This document shows, in pieces, positions 39,730 through 52,502 of a stretch of 62,000 bases of DNA. Under the pieces are notes generated by a model. The model was given only the letters and a program-made list of their open reading frames with translations, made no database searches and was not told the DNA's origin. A program made the position numbers and the translations under genes. Origin of the DNA: Chrysomallon squamiferum (Eukaryota > Mollusca > Gastropoda > Neomphalida > Peltospiridae). The stretch covers positions 21,214,413-21,276,412 of the forward strand of contig CM022673.1 of NCBI GenBank assembly GCA_012295275.1, given 5' to 3'. Position 1 is the stretch's first letter, and each line of letters begins with the position of its first letter.

Positions 39730-40945
39730 TCACTTGATGTCCATGAACTGAATGTCCATTACAAGGAGAACTGTGTTAGGCAGTGGATGAGAGGCAGGAG
39801 ACAACACTTTAAATGTTCCTTTGTCTAAATCAATTCCTGTACTGAAATATAAAATATTCATTTTACTACTACTACTACCACCATTATTATTAGTAGTAAA
39901 CTGACTGTAGTTAAATCTTCAAAATAAATAGATAAACAAAAAGCAAATAACCTGAATAAATCATGGATTTTTTCAACTTTCAACTTAAAAAATAACATGT
40001 TGATAAAAAAAATCTGTGTTACATGATAAATATTATTATTTTAAAATACTTTTATTTACGATTCATTTAAACATTTCTTTAATGCTTTTCTTCCTTCTTC
40101 ACATGATACTGGGTTATTGATATTATTAGTTTAAGAAATTAATGTTACATTCACTTCAGTACAGGCAATCCTGCGTCAAGCTTTGTACTATTTCTGAGAC
40201 ATTTTTAGAATATCAAGTTTATAACTAAAGAAAAGTACTGACGTGAAATTTAACATTTTTAAAACTAAATTACTATTAACAAAACACTATTACTTACACA
40301 ACTATGTGACCGAGTACATTAGCCTCAATGATACTTTGATCTGGTGTGTTTAAAGTTGCTGAACTGATACTTAACACATGATGTAATAAACCTGTACCTG
40401 AAAAAAACAAAACATATAAGATGATCTAAACTAGCTGAGAAAACACAAAAAAACCCTATAAAAAATGTTATAATATTAAAATAAAGATTTGAAATTATTA
40501 ATAAATTATACAAATAAATGTCAGTATGAAATATATTGAAAGGACAAAAGTAAACAAATAATTTGTTTTTCGTTGTGGCATTAGTTCAAACTATTCAGGT
40601 TATATCTTTATGTACATACATATACACACAATTTTATATATATAAAACACACACAACTAATATATTAATGAAAAAGGTTATTTCAAATGTGAACATGGAA
40701 TAAAATATCAACATAAATGCAAGTTGAATAAAAGTACTTTTTCAGTAAATGAAATAATTTACATTTTCATCAAAAATTTCTCTGTATATTTATCAAAATT
40801 TATGATACAAATACAAAAATTTTACTTGGCAAGAGAGGAACTAATTTAGTTTTGTTGTCCTGAGCTTTCATCCCTAGTGGTAAACAGGATTCTGGTAATG
40901 GAGGTGCTGAAATTGAAATATATACATTTAAAATAATAATTAAAA

Positions 40946-40988
<43 letters not shown>

Positions 40989-43900
40989 CAGCACTAATAT
41001 GTCAGTATTCAAATCAGTTGAAATTTAAAATGTTTTCATTAATTTAAGTAAAACATCAAGAATACATGTTCTAACATTTCACCTCACATATAAATAACAC
41101 TTTTATTATTAAGATTTGTGTATCAGTAAATATTTAATCATTTCGATCTCATTATGAGTTCATATATTATGTTTACAAAATACATACAAGCACAGTGGTA
41201 TATAATTACAAATCAAATATGCTTTCCAGCTACAACAGCTCAGATCTAATGGGCTTTGGGTCATACTACATAATATCACATAAACATAATAAATGAAGCC
41301 TACAGGTTTTTCATATTAAAAAAAAGATAAATATTTATTTTTGTAAAAGGAATTATGAACATGCCTTTAATCAAAAATAAAACAATGCTGAAAATTCATA
41401 CCACCAATTTTGTAAATTTTAACATCACTGAATTTGACATCAAATGTATGAGGGTAGAGGTTGTTTCTGACTCCATAGAAATATTCACGTATCTTTGCGT
41501 CTCTGTATTCTGTTCTAGCAGCCTGAGATCTCTCCACTACCTGAAAGTAAGTTATTTATTTATCTTTTTTCTTTGTTTTTTATTTATGCTGTTAATGTTG
41601 ATTTTAAAATTAAATTATTATTTCTGAAACCAAGAAATTATGTGTAAATTCATGTATCAAATATGCTCCAAACTACACATTAAAACATTTTGTTACTGTG
41701 AAGTAATTGAAGCCTCATCACTGACAGTGTCAAATATGTCTCAGAAGTCTATTTTAGTTTTGTGGGGCGTAAATGTATATTATCTTACTCCTCCAGACTT
41801 TGGCAGTAGAACAATTTTCACAAATTCTGGCATGTCGCGCTTGAGTTCATTATACAGACGTTCCTGATCTAAAACAAACACTGCATCAACTGGAATAATA
41901 ATAATAAAAAAATGTTATCAAAATATATTTCATTTCTTTTCTATCATTCTGTTTATATAAAACAGCACAGTATTTGCAGATGAAATAAATTGTGAATCAG
42001 CTCCAAAAAATTTGACTTATACACTTTCAATTTGTGGGATCCTATTTACTTAAATCAATGTGATTTCATGTAATGAAAGCTAATAATTTTTTTTAACTTA
42101 CTTGTAATTTGATTAATAAAATGTATCTCATATGGAAAAAAAATTTCAACACATATATATATATATATATGCTATCACATATAGAAATACAATTTTCTCA
42201 GGAAAGGTAATCAGATAATGCATTAACTATATGTTAAAAGATACAATTAAAGAATCAGGAGGTCAATAATATTTGTTTGTAATTAGAAAAACTAAAAACA
42301 GACAGTATATTACATTGCAAAATATCAGTTACAATAACATGAATGTTACCTTCAAATGCCCCTGCAGCTTGTTTGAGAGCCTCGTAACCACCTCCCCTCA
42401 CCCAGCCCCCAGTGTTTATAATAACACCACTGACATTAACTGTAAACAAAAAATTAGCACAATATTACATATATTTAATTATAAACATGTAAACAAAAAA
42501 CTAATGTTTGTAGAATATTGTAAATTTTTAGTTATAATCAAGTAAACCAACAGTTAAATATTTCTATAAATTGTTTTAATGACATTAATTGTCTGTGAAA
42601 ATTTTCAAATGAATGTAAAATATATTCTATTAATTAGAGAAGGACAAAGTATAACTACAGTTAATATTTATATATGATCTTTTTTTTGTTTGTTACATTA
42701 AAGCCAGCAACCAAACACCCATGCACACACACACACAAATTACCTACATTTTTAACATCAAAAAATGAATCCACAATCTTAAATACTAAATATTTACATG
42801 ATAATTAATAGTTCTTATACCCTGAATTTAGCATCATCAAATTTTTATTTTAATGTCATGAAAAAATCTGGATTTTTATTTCATATTCTTATTTTTGTCA
42901 TTCCCATTATAACATACTAGAATCGAAATAAAAATAAGGTTAATATATGTTTTATGTACCAAAAAAAAAATAATCGATCAAATTATATTAATAACTTAAG
43001 TAGTTATATTTTCAATTTCATTACACAAATTTGTTCTTGTATTTCAATTTATACATTTACTTTTGTTAATATGTACACATAAAAATATGAGAATATATAT
43101 CTGTATACCATAGTTGTGTTTATTAATTTTTAATTTCATTTAAAAGAAAATATTATTTCATATATTTTTACTTCTATAACTTTGGTTGCATCATAAAATA
43201 ACAAAATCCATGTAAAAAAAAAAAGATAACAGTAATATTAATTTGAACTCTTATGTAACAAATTCTTTTTTCTTCTTCTTTAAATTTCTTTCTTTTTTAT
43301 TTTTTGTATTTCATTTTTTAAAAGATTTTTAAACAGACTTTTCATTTTTTTTTTTTTTTTTTTTAAAGTGAAATGGTTTAATATATTTACTTTTGTTACT
43401 CTGTTCACATCTTAGGTTGATGACATCTGCTAGTCTGGTGACTAACATGTTGTACAAAGTCAAATTGTCTGCTGGATTATAGTGGCCATAATGGAATACC
43501 AAAGGTGCATTCTGGGAAAAACCGTCCTCAACATCTGCTGGTCTTTCTACTACAAAAGCACCTGAAAAAACAATCAACAAACATTTTTCAGTTAATTCTG
43601 AAAATAAAAAAATTTCAATGTTTTTCTGAAACGATAGGATTTGAGAAATTTATTATTATTACCTTTTTTAAGGAGAGGTGATTATTATTTACTTGGTATT
43701 TTGCAGGAGATATTTAGCATATTTGTACATTTTCCTTTTTTCCTCTGTAAATTTGATTTTGAATATTATTTCAGAATTAATAAATTCTAAACAATTCAGA
43801 CATATTACTTACCTAAAGTTCCAGGAATTCCAACATGGCCCTTTTCAAAAATAAGAAAAATAATTACTAACACTACTAATGTATAGAAACTTTAACAGAT

Positions 43901-46088
43901 TTCATGTAAAAAACTGAGAAAAGCATCAAAATGTATTCTTTTTTTATTTAGAAATTACATTAAGCAAACTAATGAATCAAAACATTTTATTGATCAAAGA
44001 TAATTAAATATGAATATTTTGAAAGAAACCATCAACTAGAAAAAACAATTAAATATGAGAATATATTTTAAGAATATATGTTTCTAAACCGAACTTATAT
44101 TTTTATAGTGACAAAAAATTTGCATGTATGTAACCAGAGAAATATTAAAATTCACATACATCAAAAGAGTGTCAAGGGAAAAAATGATTTCCTAAAATTT
44201 TCCGTGGTCAGAACAGACATACTGAAAAAATATATCAACATTTATATAATTTAATATAAATATTTACCTGCCCAACATCAAGATCTGCTAAAACAGGACT
44301 CCGCCCCAACCTAACAGCATAGTTGACAAGCATACGACATAAAGTGCTTTTACCTACGTCAGTGGGTCCAACAACCAAAACCTAGCAAAAACAGATTTAA
44401 TTAGTTTTAAAAGTAATGAAATCTGTAACATCAGTGATTTTGAATTTAACAGTCTTCTTATTTTTTAATTGTTGTAATGCTAAGAATAAAATATTTTCTT
44501 AATAAAAAGTTTTCAAATTACCATATTTTTATTACTTTTTGTTATAAAGTGTGTAGTCTTTAATAATAATTTTCCTAGTGTTGTTATATAATTTCATACA
44601 CACAAAGTTTTAAAACCTGTCAGACTGAGCTATCATTACAAACAGCTAAACCCTCAATCTGTCTGGTATTTTTCTTGAATTTCCATGTACAAACTCACGT
44701 AATGATAAAAGATCTATAATCAGCCTATAATATGTCCATACAATTTTATTACTTAAAGATTATTTATTATTGTTTAAAACAGTAACTAAGAATAATAAAA
44801 AAATGTTTAAAACAGTTAAAGACTGTTTCAAACAAACATACTTACTCTTGGTCCCCGGGAACAATCTTCTTCAGCTTTCTGTCGCATCTGTTCAAGAGCT
44901 GCATGAGAGTTAACATACATCACCATAGGTGTCTCCTTGGAAACATATGCCACTTCTGTCTTACCTTTCATGTACTTAAGTCAAGAAAAATGACAGTGCA
45001 TTGCGACAGACATGCCTGCTGACCTGTCAGAAAGTGTGCCTGTCGTAGACGTGCTTCACAACAGCTTGCTCTGATTAGCACATTAATTTGTATAGCAAGT
45101 TCAAGTTTACAGTGCATTGTAATCATTAGTAAAAGAGTGACTGACAGACAGAGAGGTCCTCATTAATGCAATACACAATTAATATTTTTTCTAGTATTGT
45201 AGTAAAAAATAATAATAGTAAAAAGTAATTAGTCTTTAGCCTATAATGTCTCTGTACAGAAATGCATACATTTCCCACCTGTGAAATATGCAACAGTTGT
45301 AACAATTTGATAAAGGATATTCTTATAGAACAGCCATGCCATGTGAAGATAGCAACCTTTGACCCTGGTGGAAATGTGTAAGTTTTATTCTTAGCCAATT
45401 CAGATCCAAATATCTCCCCAAGTCCTTCACTGAGCTGTTAAAATAATAGTAAAAACAAAGTTTTATTTTTAATATTGTTATTTATTATTTCATTTTTATT
45501 TATTTGTTAGAGGTTGTACAATTACTATGCAAGGACCTGTATATTAGTTGTTAAAAATAATATTATAATTATGGTGTATATAACAAATTATGCAGTTATC
45601 AGTAAGTAATTTATATTAGCATTCTAATCCAAAAATTCAATAATGAAAGTACAATGATATCTTGGAACTGACTTATCAAGGTTTATTTAGCCAATTATAT
45701 TATATACAATCATAACTAATATTCCAATTTTTGACTTATTTTGTATATTTATACTAATAGATCCTCAAGTACTTCAGAGGTAACATAATTTTGAATCTGA
45801 TGTTTAATAATTGCATAAAACTGTAATAAGCATATAATTTAAAAGTAATTATTTGGAAAAATTTAATAAATCTAATAATGAAACATTAATTGTTTACTGA
45901 AAAAGACTGAATTAATTAAAAATATAACATATTGTATTTGTTCAGTATATGAACAGAATTAATATATATTTTCTACGATAAACAATAAGCAATTATACAT
46001 ACTTCAAGCAAAACTGTTGCATTAGATTCCACTTCAAACCTCAGTTCAGAATTGGGATCAAGTTTGTATTTTTCAGTAAAAAGCTAAA

Positions 46089-46141
<53 letters not shown>

Positions 46142-46642
46142 GTAATAGTAATAGTAATAGTAATAATAGTAATAATAATAATAATAATGTACACCAGCAA
46201 TGTTTTATTTCACTAGTAGCTTCTAAAATGATGACGCACATTTCAAGCTATTTGTGGGAGTATCTCTTGTGTATAAATTTAATTCTGAGTGTGTATATCT
46301 CAGTCTCACACACACAATTAACACATATTACCGTTTTTGAAAGACTGCAAAATTTTATTACCAACTGCTAGATTTTAATCTAGTGTGCATCATTATGGTT
46401 TTAAAAGAACTAAAAACAAATGAATGACAACCAGTTAATGAATTTGTATGCAAATTTTATATATGATTTTTAATTTTAACTTCATATCAATATCATGATA
46501 TCAAACTTAAGCCAAGACAGACTACAATTTTATTTTTTTTACAAAGTACCAGATTACCGTAACCATTTTTTGCTTAATTACTTTTTAATTGTGACAGGTA
46601 TTACAAACTGTTTAATACCTCATCCTTTGATTCTTCTGTCAT
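39730..46642 (-). CDS. CLP1: CLP1, polyribonucleotide 5'-hydroxyl kinase (426 aa)
   Basis: Clp1 phosphorylates 5'-hydroxyl RNA ends and acts with the tRNA splicing endonuclease and in cleavage factor II of mRNA 3'-end formation, in the nucleus. Thirteen coding exons, 5' to 3': 46642-46619, 46083-46003, 45434-45321, 44971-44846, 44381-44268, 43840-43813, 43561-43391, 42439-42350, 41889-41789, 41540-41402, 40906-40826, 40397-40298, 39841-39730. They sum to 1281 nt. The human protein is 425 aa. The N-terminal domain reads [29 protein letters not shown]. Walker A GPTDVGKS is at residues 120-127 and DLDVGQ at 148-153. Next come [49 protein letters not shown] and [12 protein letters not shown]. The C-terminal domain has [13 protein letters not shown] and ends DIQFMDIK. 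The eight-residue first exon (MTEESKDE) is assigned by position and donor. All introns are GT-AG except intron 3 (AT-AC). Confidence 0.95.
44972..45320 (-). other. CLP1: U12-type AT-AC intron 3 of CLP1 (349 nt)
   Basis: The donor side reads ATATCCTTT at 45320-45312, the canonical minor-spliceosome AT-AC 5' splice site. The 3' side reads TTTCTTGACTTAAGTAC ending at 44972. TTTCTTGAC matches eight of nine positions of the U12 branch consensus TTCCTTRAC, with the branch A at 44981, about 9 nt from the AC. Splicing exactly here joins GCSIR to MKGKTEVAY. This aligns without gaps to the human GCSVQLSGRTEVAY region; no GT-AG alternative preserves the frame and length. Confidence 0.88.
44993..45119. 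repeat. interspersed-repeat fragment inside the CLP1 AT-AC intron
   Basis: On the minus strand 45086-45042 matches plus-strand 4997-5041 at about 38 of 45 positions (shared core GCTAATCAGAGCAA and GTGAAGCACG). The 11-mer ACAGTGCATTG occurs as a direct repeat at 44993-45003 and 45109-45119, possibly bounding the insertion. Confidence 0.55.
46088..46188. repeat. (AAT)n microsatellite abutting the CLP1 exon 2 acceptor
   Basis: AAT units with AGT interruptions on the plus strand. On the minus strand the TTA run ends in ATATTTTAG at the exon 2 acceptor (exon starts 46083). The poly-leucine minus-strand ORF is an artefact. Confidence 0.95.
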
Positions 46643-47397
46643 ATTATCTTATAAACTGATTCAGTAGAACACCATCAACTACTGGGAGTTAAAGTAGCAC
46701 TAATGTTTTAACACAAACCAATGCGTATTCCACGGTCCAAGAGCCATAACTCCAATAAATTATCTTTCTTTGATGTAAATAATGTGATTGTATATACGTA
46801 TGTCGTTGAAATATTCAAACGTACGTTTTTTTTGTGTTTTCATTTTTTTTTTTTTTTTTTTTTCTTGGAGGACTGTTTATCAATGCACATATTATTTTAT
46901 GTTGTCTCTTTTATCGTTCAGAAGCATCTCTCTCTGACGCCCTGTTTTGAGAGCAGTCAGTACCGGTAACGCATCACCCAATCAGCTACAATCCATTATA
47001 ACATGTGTTATCTTATCAGTATTTGTGTATTGTTTTTAACATTTAAAAGAACATTTTATTCTCCGGTGAATAAAGTTATTTATTAATGACAGCTCTTATC
47101 TGCATTTAGACTGTCATTAACGCATTGGCTGAAGTGTAAATCTACCAATACAGCATTTAAAACACTTTTATATTGTTATATTCATTCATTAAGGAAAAAA
47201 TAAACGAATTTGAGGAATTGTAGGTTAGGCACAATTTTCCTGAGGATTAAACGTCTTTGAACTCGGCAAAATGTTAAAAATGGCTATCCATTTATTAATA
47301 TGCATTGAAACTAGATGACTTGTTTTGCTAACTGGCCGTCATAGCAACAGCACGGTTTCGTCCAAATAGCCTTTCAATAAAATCTCACAACGTCCAC

Positions 47398-47410
47398 GAA
47401 GATTCGAGAA
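47398..47410 (+). promoter_or_regulatory. three-unit heat-shock element
   Basis: GAAGATTCGAGAA contains three alternating GAA/TTC/GAA units at exact 5-bp spacing, the canonical HSF binding layout. It lies 62 bp upstream of a plus-strand splice donor (47473) that could end the non-coding first exon of the DNAJB6-like gene. The promoter role is inferred. Confidence 0.45.
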
Positions 47411-47620
47411 ATAACGAGATCTAATATAGTGTGTATTTTTAGAAGTAACTTCTTGATTGTTTTAACAATTGTGTAAGTATTTAGAAAGTCTTTTTGACTA
47501 ACTAGGACATTTTATTATATACATTATATTCTGTATTAGTGAAAACAGTTTCTTTTAGTAGAAGTCAGCCTGTTTTTATAATGATTCTAAATCGTTTTAT
47601 CTGTCGGTTACTGACTTACC
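47411..47620. other. candidate divergent 5' UTR exons of CLP1 and the DNAJB6-like gene
   Basis: A plus-strand donor (AATTGT|GTAAGT, 47473) and a minus-strand donor (CTGAAG|GTAAGT, exon end 47620) both fit consensus well. The DNAJB6-like start codon sits just after a strong acceptor (TTTCTGATTTTAG, ending 53933), so a non-coding upstream exon is expected. CLP1's first coding exon also has an upstream acceptor-like CTTTAACTCCCAG. These donors are the best candidates, but no transcript evidence is available. Confidence 0.3.
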
Positions 47621-47699
47621 TTCAGAATGTCTTTCACTGCTGGGAATTTTACGATGTATCCAGGTTATAGTCCCGGAAATAGAAAATTAAATTTGAATG

Positions 47700-50690
47700 T
47701 AGTTAATTCATTTGGATTTATTGTTATTTTTAAAAAATACCACGGAATTTATATCATAACACACATTTCTACCATTTCGAAAGCTCTTTCTTGATTTACT
47801 GCTACAATATGAATATTATTATGAATACTAAAAATTGGCATAACGAGTTGAAGAGGCTTACCACTAAGTTGAGCTACAATATGCTTTATAAAAAAGAATA
47901 AATATTCATATCGTATGATATCCGTATGCTGTTTTCGAATATTAACCATATAAAGAATTCTAATCCATTTAAAATTATTATATATTTTTAATATTGCAAT
48001 TATTGTTTAGTGCATGATGACAATTGACATTAATGTATGAAAGTTGAAATATATTTTTATCTTATCATTTTTATATTAATAAGATGTTTTCTTTATATTT
48101 CATCAGAAATTAACCATAATCATCTTGAATTTCCTTGTTTCATTTTTCGCTAATTTTGGCCAAAGTGTATTTTTTGTTATTATTATTATTATATATAATT
48201 TATTATTATTATTATTATTATTATTGGAATTACTTTTTTCTATCAAATTATTCATAAAATATAAAGAATTCTGTGACATATTAATAATGGCAAATTGTGC
48301 TAGTAATATCAGGCCTCATGCTTTATTTTTTTATTATTTATATTTTTTTATTTTCTCTTGTTTAATCAGTCTCTGTATAGAATACATGCACACAATATTT
48401 TAATTATAGATTAAAATGTCAAAACTGCAGATTGTTGATACCTTAACTCTGTCACATAAAGGTATCAAATCAGTTGTAATATTTTACAGTATATAGATGT
48501 CTTATCCCTAAAATTGTAGTTACATTTACAAAAATTATTTAGAAAGTTTTTAAAATTAAAATAGTAAAAGACTGATAATTATAATTTGCCAAATATTTTC
48601 TGAAATATTTAATTTTACTTTGATATTTTGGTTTTAAAATTATGTCTTGCTTGTATTTTAATAAAATATCAAATTGTAGGATTTTGTGTACACTGTTATT
48701 TTATCTTTTGTAAAGAACTATTGGTCCACTTTTAAATAGTGTATTATTTTCAAAAATAGACATAAGTGATATGTATTGTATTTCAAAGATTTAAACAAGC
48801 ATTTAAACACATTTTAAAAAACTAAAACAGACATGGTTTTTTTTTTCAGTAAAAAGTAGGATAAAATCAAACTATGCCTTAAAAATTGTTGATATTTCAA
48901 TGACTATGTTGTTCAATATTTAATATATATTTACTGTATTATGTATCAAAAAACAAGCAATTTAATAATTATGATAAATACAACTTACAATATTTTCAAT
49001 TTAAAAAAAATAAAACTAAATAAAAAAAAATAAAAAAAGAACAATTAGAAAAGGAAACAACAAATGTAAGTACAGTGTACAATTACAAGTGCTTAATATT
49101 TAAAATTCCTTTTCTGATACGATTAAATTGGTACTCCTTTTTCAGTTCTTTGTTTAAATTCATATTTTATTAGTTTACTCTTTATAATTCTTACAAACCT
49201 TTTTATTTCTACATACTTTCTCTTTGGTTTAATGTTATTATTCAGTCATCTAACCATTTGAAACAGAAAGTGTGAGGTAATGGGATTAGTATTCTAAAGT
49301 ACTGCAGTGTGTATTTGAATTATATAATGTAACTGTATTACATAATTCACCAAGAGCAGGTGGTGAATACATAACATGTACTAACAATTTTACATTCATT
49401 ATCAGATCTTCTTATGTGTTATACATGTAGAAAATAATACTGTCTTATGGTTTTAAACAAAATCTAGATCATTATTTTCTTTTTTTTTACAACTGAAAAA
49501 TAAACTTGCCTAAATTAATATGTAAAATGTTATTAGCCTTTTCTTTTTGTTTTTGCTGATAAAATAAAAATTACACTGTTTAAGAATTTCTTATTTCTCA
49601 TAATTAATTTATTGCTATTAAATTATTTGAAAAAGTTTTGTTTAATGTGACATGATAGTATAAGTAAACCTTTAAAATTTTTTTTTTTAAATTCAACAAC
49701 CTTAAAATAAACACCCTATTGTTATTTACTTGAAATGTTTAAGAACAGCACTTGCCATGTGATTAGAAATATGCCATAATAAATATTATCTCAAATAAAA
49801 ATTATCTTTGAGTCACCTACTTTGATTCAAGAGTGAAACATTTAATCTTTTATTGATTTAAATATTTATACAATGTAGACTCCCTATAGATCAACAAGTA
49901 AATTGACTCTTCTTTACTCAGTAAGAGCCATAATGTAAATAGTCTGCATGATCAGTTGGTCTTTTTCCAATTTCAGCATATGCCATACAGTTTTTCAAAA
50001 GTGATGTTTTGATACTCCTTTACTGTAAATCAGTGAGAGAATATTCCACTGCATTCATGTTGTATTTATATAAATATATTTGTTACATGATAACCATTTA
50101 ATAACATTATAATGAGTTCAGCTTTTATTTTCCATGATTGTTTATAGTGTGTGTGTGTGTGTGTGTGTGTGTGGATTTATGTGGAGCTTTTGGTTAATAA
50201 TTTTATTATGTTAAATGTTTTCACTGTTTTTATTGGTAAAGAGCATGTCAGAAAAACAGTGAATGAAAAAATGTCCTTGTATTATCATTTGTGTTTGAAT
50301 GTTTTTATTGGCTGTTAGCCAAAATATATTTTAAAAATAATTAGGTGGATTTTTTTTTTTTCTTTTCTCACATGTTTTTTAACATATATTATATTTCCAC
50401 TTTTTCACCATTGTAGAACAAAATATTATTGAAATGTTACCAGTTTGAAATGTATAATTATGAATGTTCATTTACATTCCATTTTTATATAAATTAATTC
50501 AAAACCAAATATTCATAGCACTGTTAACAAACATGGTAACTTTGGGGATAATGTATTTACAATTTACATATTATGTAAAAAAAATAGTTTTTAGAATTTA
50601 TAGTGTATAACTAGTTTTTGAAATTTATATTATTGATGTGGAGCTCAGATAAACTAACACCTATTGTTTTTTTAATTACATGATCAGTAC
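47700..50690. other. gene-free AT-rich stretch, probably 5' UTR intron of the DNAJB6-like gene
   Basis: ATT runs at 48176-48227, A/T-rich sequence, and a GT repeat at 50148-50173. No exon recognised. Confidence 0.5.
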
Positions 50691-50696
50691 TAGTTT

Positions 50697-50848
50697 ATAT
50701 TTGTTTATGGTCCTTTTTGATTATTAATCATTGTTTCAATCAATATTTTTAACCTTTTTTTTTCTTTTTAAATCTGTTTTTTAAAAGATAAACTATTACT
50801 CAGTCTTTCATCTATAAAGTGATTCAGAATATCTGTCAGAACAAACAT
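50697..50848. repeat. dispersed repeat, copy 1 (about 150 bp)
   Basis: Shares with 54624-54773, in the same orientation, the blocks GATTATTAATCATTGTTTCA, AGATAAACTATTACTCAGTC and GATTCAGAATATCTGTCAGA, separated by a variable T-run. Identity is about 85-90% by eye. Family unknown, no coding capacity. Confidence 0.8.
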
Positions 50849-51050
50849 ATTGAACTGAAAAATGAAATGTTTTGAACAAAATGAACTAAAATAGCTTTTT
50901 GTAGAATGTCCTACGGTCTAATTACCAATTACAATAAACAATGAATGTGATCTGCTCTTTTGAATGGAGCACAATACAGAATATTGTTAATATATCACAG
51001 TATCTTTCAATCAGTATGTATAATCCATTATAGCATATGTGTATGGAATA

Positions 51051-51786
51051 TACCGTATATACTTGTGTAATATTTTGGGGGTCGACTTATACATAGGTAA
51101 TGCTTTTGTAGCTGTTGCTGAAGAGTCGCCATTTTGACTATTTTTTGCTACAGGATGCATCTAAAATAATCGCGGTCTTTCAGCTTTTCAAAAATATAAT
51201 TTTATCGTATAAAATTTTTTGAAAAATTAAATAACAAAACCAAATATGAATGTAAAACATGATATTCTTCCTTTTAATGACATAAAAATACATTTTAAAG
51301 TGAGAAAACCGTCAGTACAGCGTTATGCCTTACGGCATCTTGCAATGATCTAGGAATGCAGACTTCTCTGCCAAATTGCACTAAATATCGGTCCTAATTT
51401 CATAAACAAAACTCACTTGTATAATTGTAAAGAATTTGGTGAAATAATATTGCAATCGTGAAATCATAGAACGGCTAAATATAATGGTAAGTTAGGTCTC
51501 CATGTTAGACCTATTACATTAAAGAGATACTATTTATGATACATTTAGGCTATAGCTCATGTAATACATGCATTTATGTTATTATGGTGTGTTCGTGCAA
51601 GTTATGTTACAGTAGGCATACAATGTAGGCCTTCATGGCACTGTCACACTGGTCTAAAAATAGTGATGGTGCCTGGAATCTACAGTCGACTTATACACAA
51701 GTAATACCTAAAATGACGCAATGTTTGGTCTTAAAATACACATCGACTTATACATACGGTCGCCTTGTACACAAATATATACGGTA
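51051..51786. mobile_element. candidate MITE with TACCGTATATA termini (about 735 bp)
   Basis: The left tip TACCGTATATACTTGTGTA and right tip TACACAAATATATACGGTA are imperfect reverse complements. Sub-terminal GTCGACTTATACA-type motifs recur at both ends (about 51081, 51684 and 51743), facing inwards or repeated, as in hAT-like non-autonomous elements. No open frame and no convincing target-site duplication. Confidence 0.55.
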
Positions 51787-52208
51787 ACAGTTCAAGTATG
51801 CTTAACATAGGTATAACATCAGATATTTTCTAGTTGGGCAACCATTTGTGTCCACATTTTGCTTATGCCTGGGTCTCTCCAACGACAAACAGGATTTTAT
51901 GTATTATTAAACTCTTAGTATTAAAAACTTAGTCTGTCATTATCACAGTATACTATTGTTTATCTTCAGTCATTGGCAGTACTTGGTTATAATATACTTA
52001 TGTCCCACAGTGAACCTGATATAGTTTGATAGTCCTGAATTTGGGAATAGTATTTGTTAGCTTCCAGCTAGTGAAAAACCATATTATACATTATATATGT
52101 GAGAAGGTACATATAATACAAGAATCCCTGACTGCTGATTAGTAAGACCAAACCACAAAATGATAAAACTACCAGTGATGGCAATGATAATACAAGAAAT
52201 TCATTCAT

Positions 52209-52262
52209 TACAATGCTATTACTGTTGTTGTTGTTGCTGCTGCTGCTGCTGTTGTTGTTACA
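52209..52262. repeat. (GTT)n(GCT)n(GTT)n microsatellite
   Basis: Short compound trinucleotide repeat. A TA repeat lies at 52470-52495. Confidence 0.92.
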
Positions 52263-52468
52263 GGTGACAGTGTAAAACAAACACTGTATAGATAGAGAGT
52301 GAGTGAGTGTTAATCCAAGTAAAATTACGTGTCCTTTGCAGTAATGAAGTCATATTTTCAGTTATTTTAAGGTCTGTTATTTATTCAGAATCATTAAAAG
52401 TTTATTTTTTAAACATTTTTATAACAACAGATGTATGATAAACTATTCTAATTTACATTCAGATAACT

Positions 52469-52502
<34 letters not shown>

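Noticed and set aside
41355-42545. Plus-strand ORFs of about 90 codons at 41.4 and 42.3 kb
   Set aside because: They are antisense shadows of CLP1 exons 8-10, whose minus-strand translation matches the known protein.
44960-45320. Extending CLP1 exon 3 through [13 protein letters not shown] to a GT donor
   Set aside because: The added residues have no counterpart in CLP1 and break the gap-free alignment that the AT-AC junction restores.
47627-47790. Plus-strand ORF starting MSFTAGNFTMYPGYSPG
   Set aside because: Composition is protein-like at first but degrades quickly. The preceding AG lacks a good pyrimidine tract and the same bases carry a strong minus-strand donor. Not enough support for an exon.
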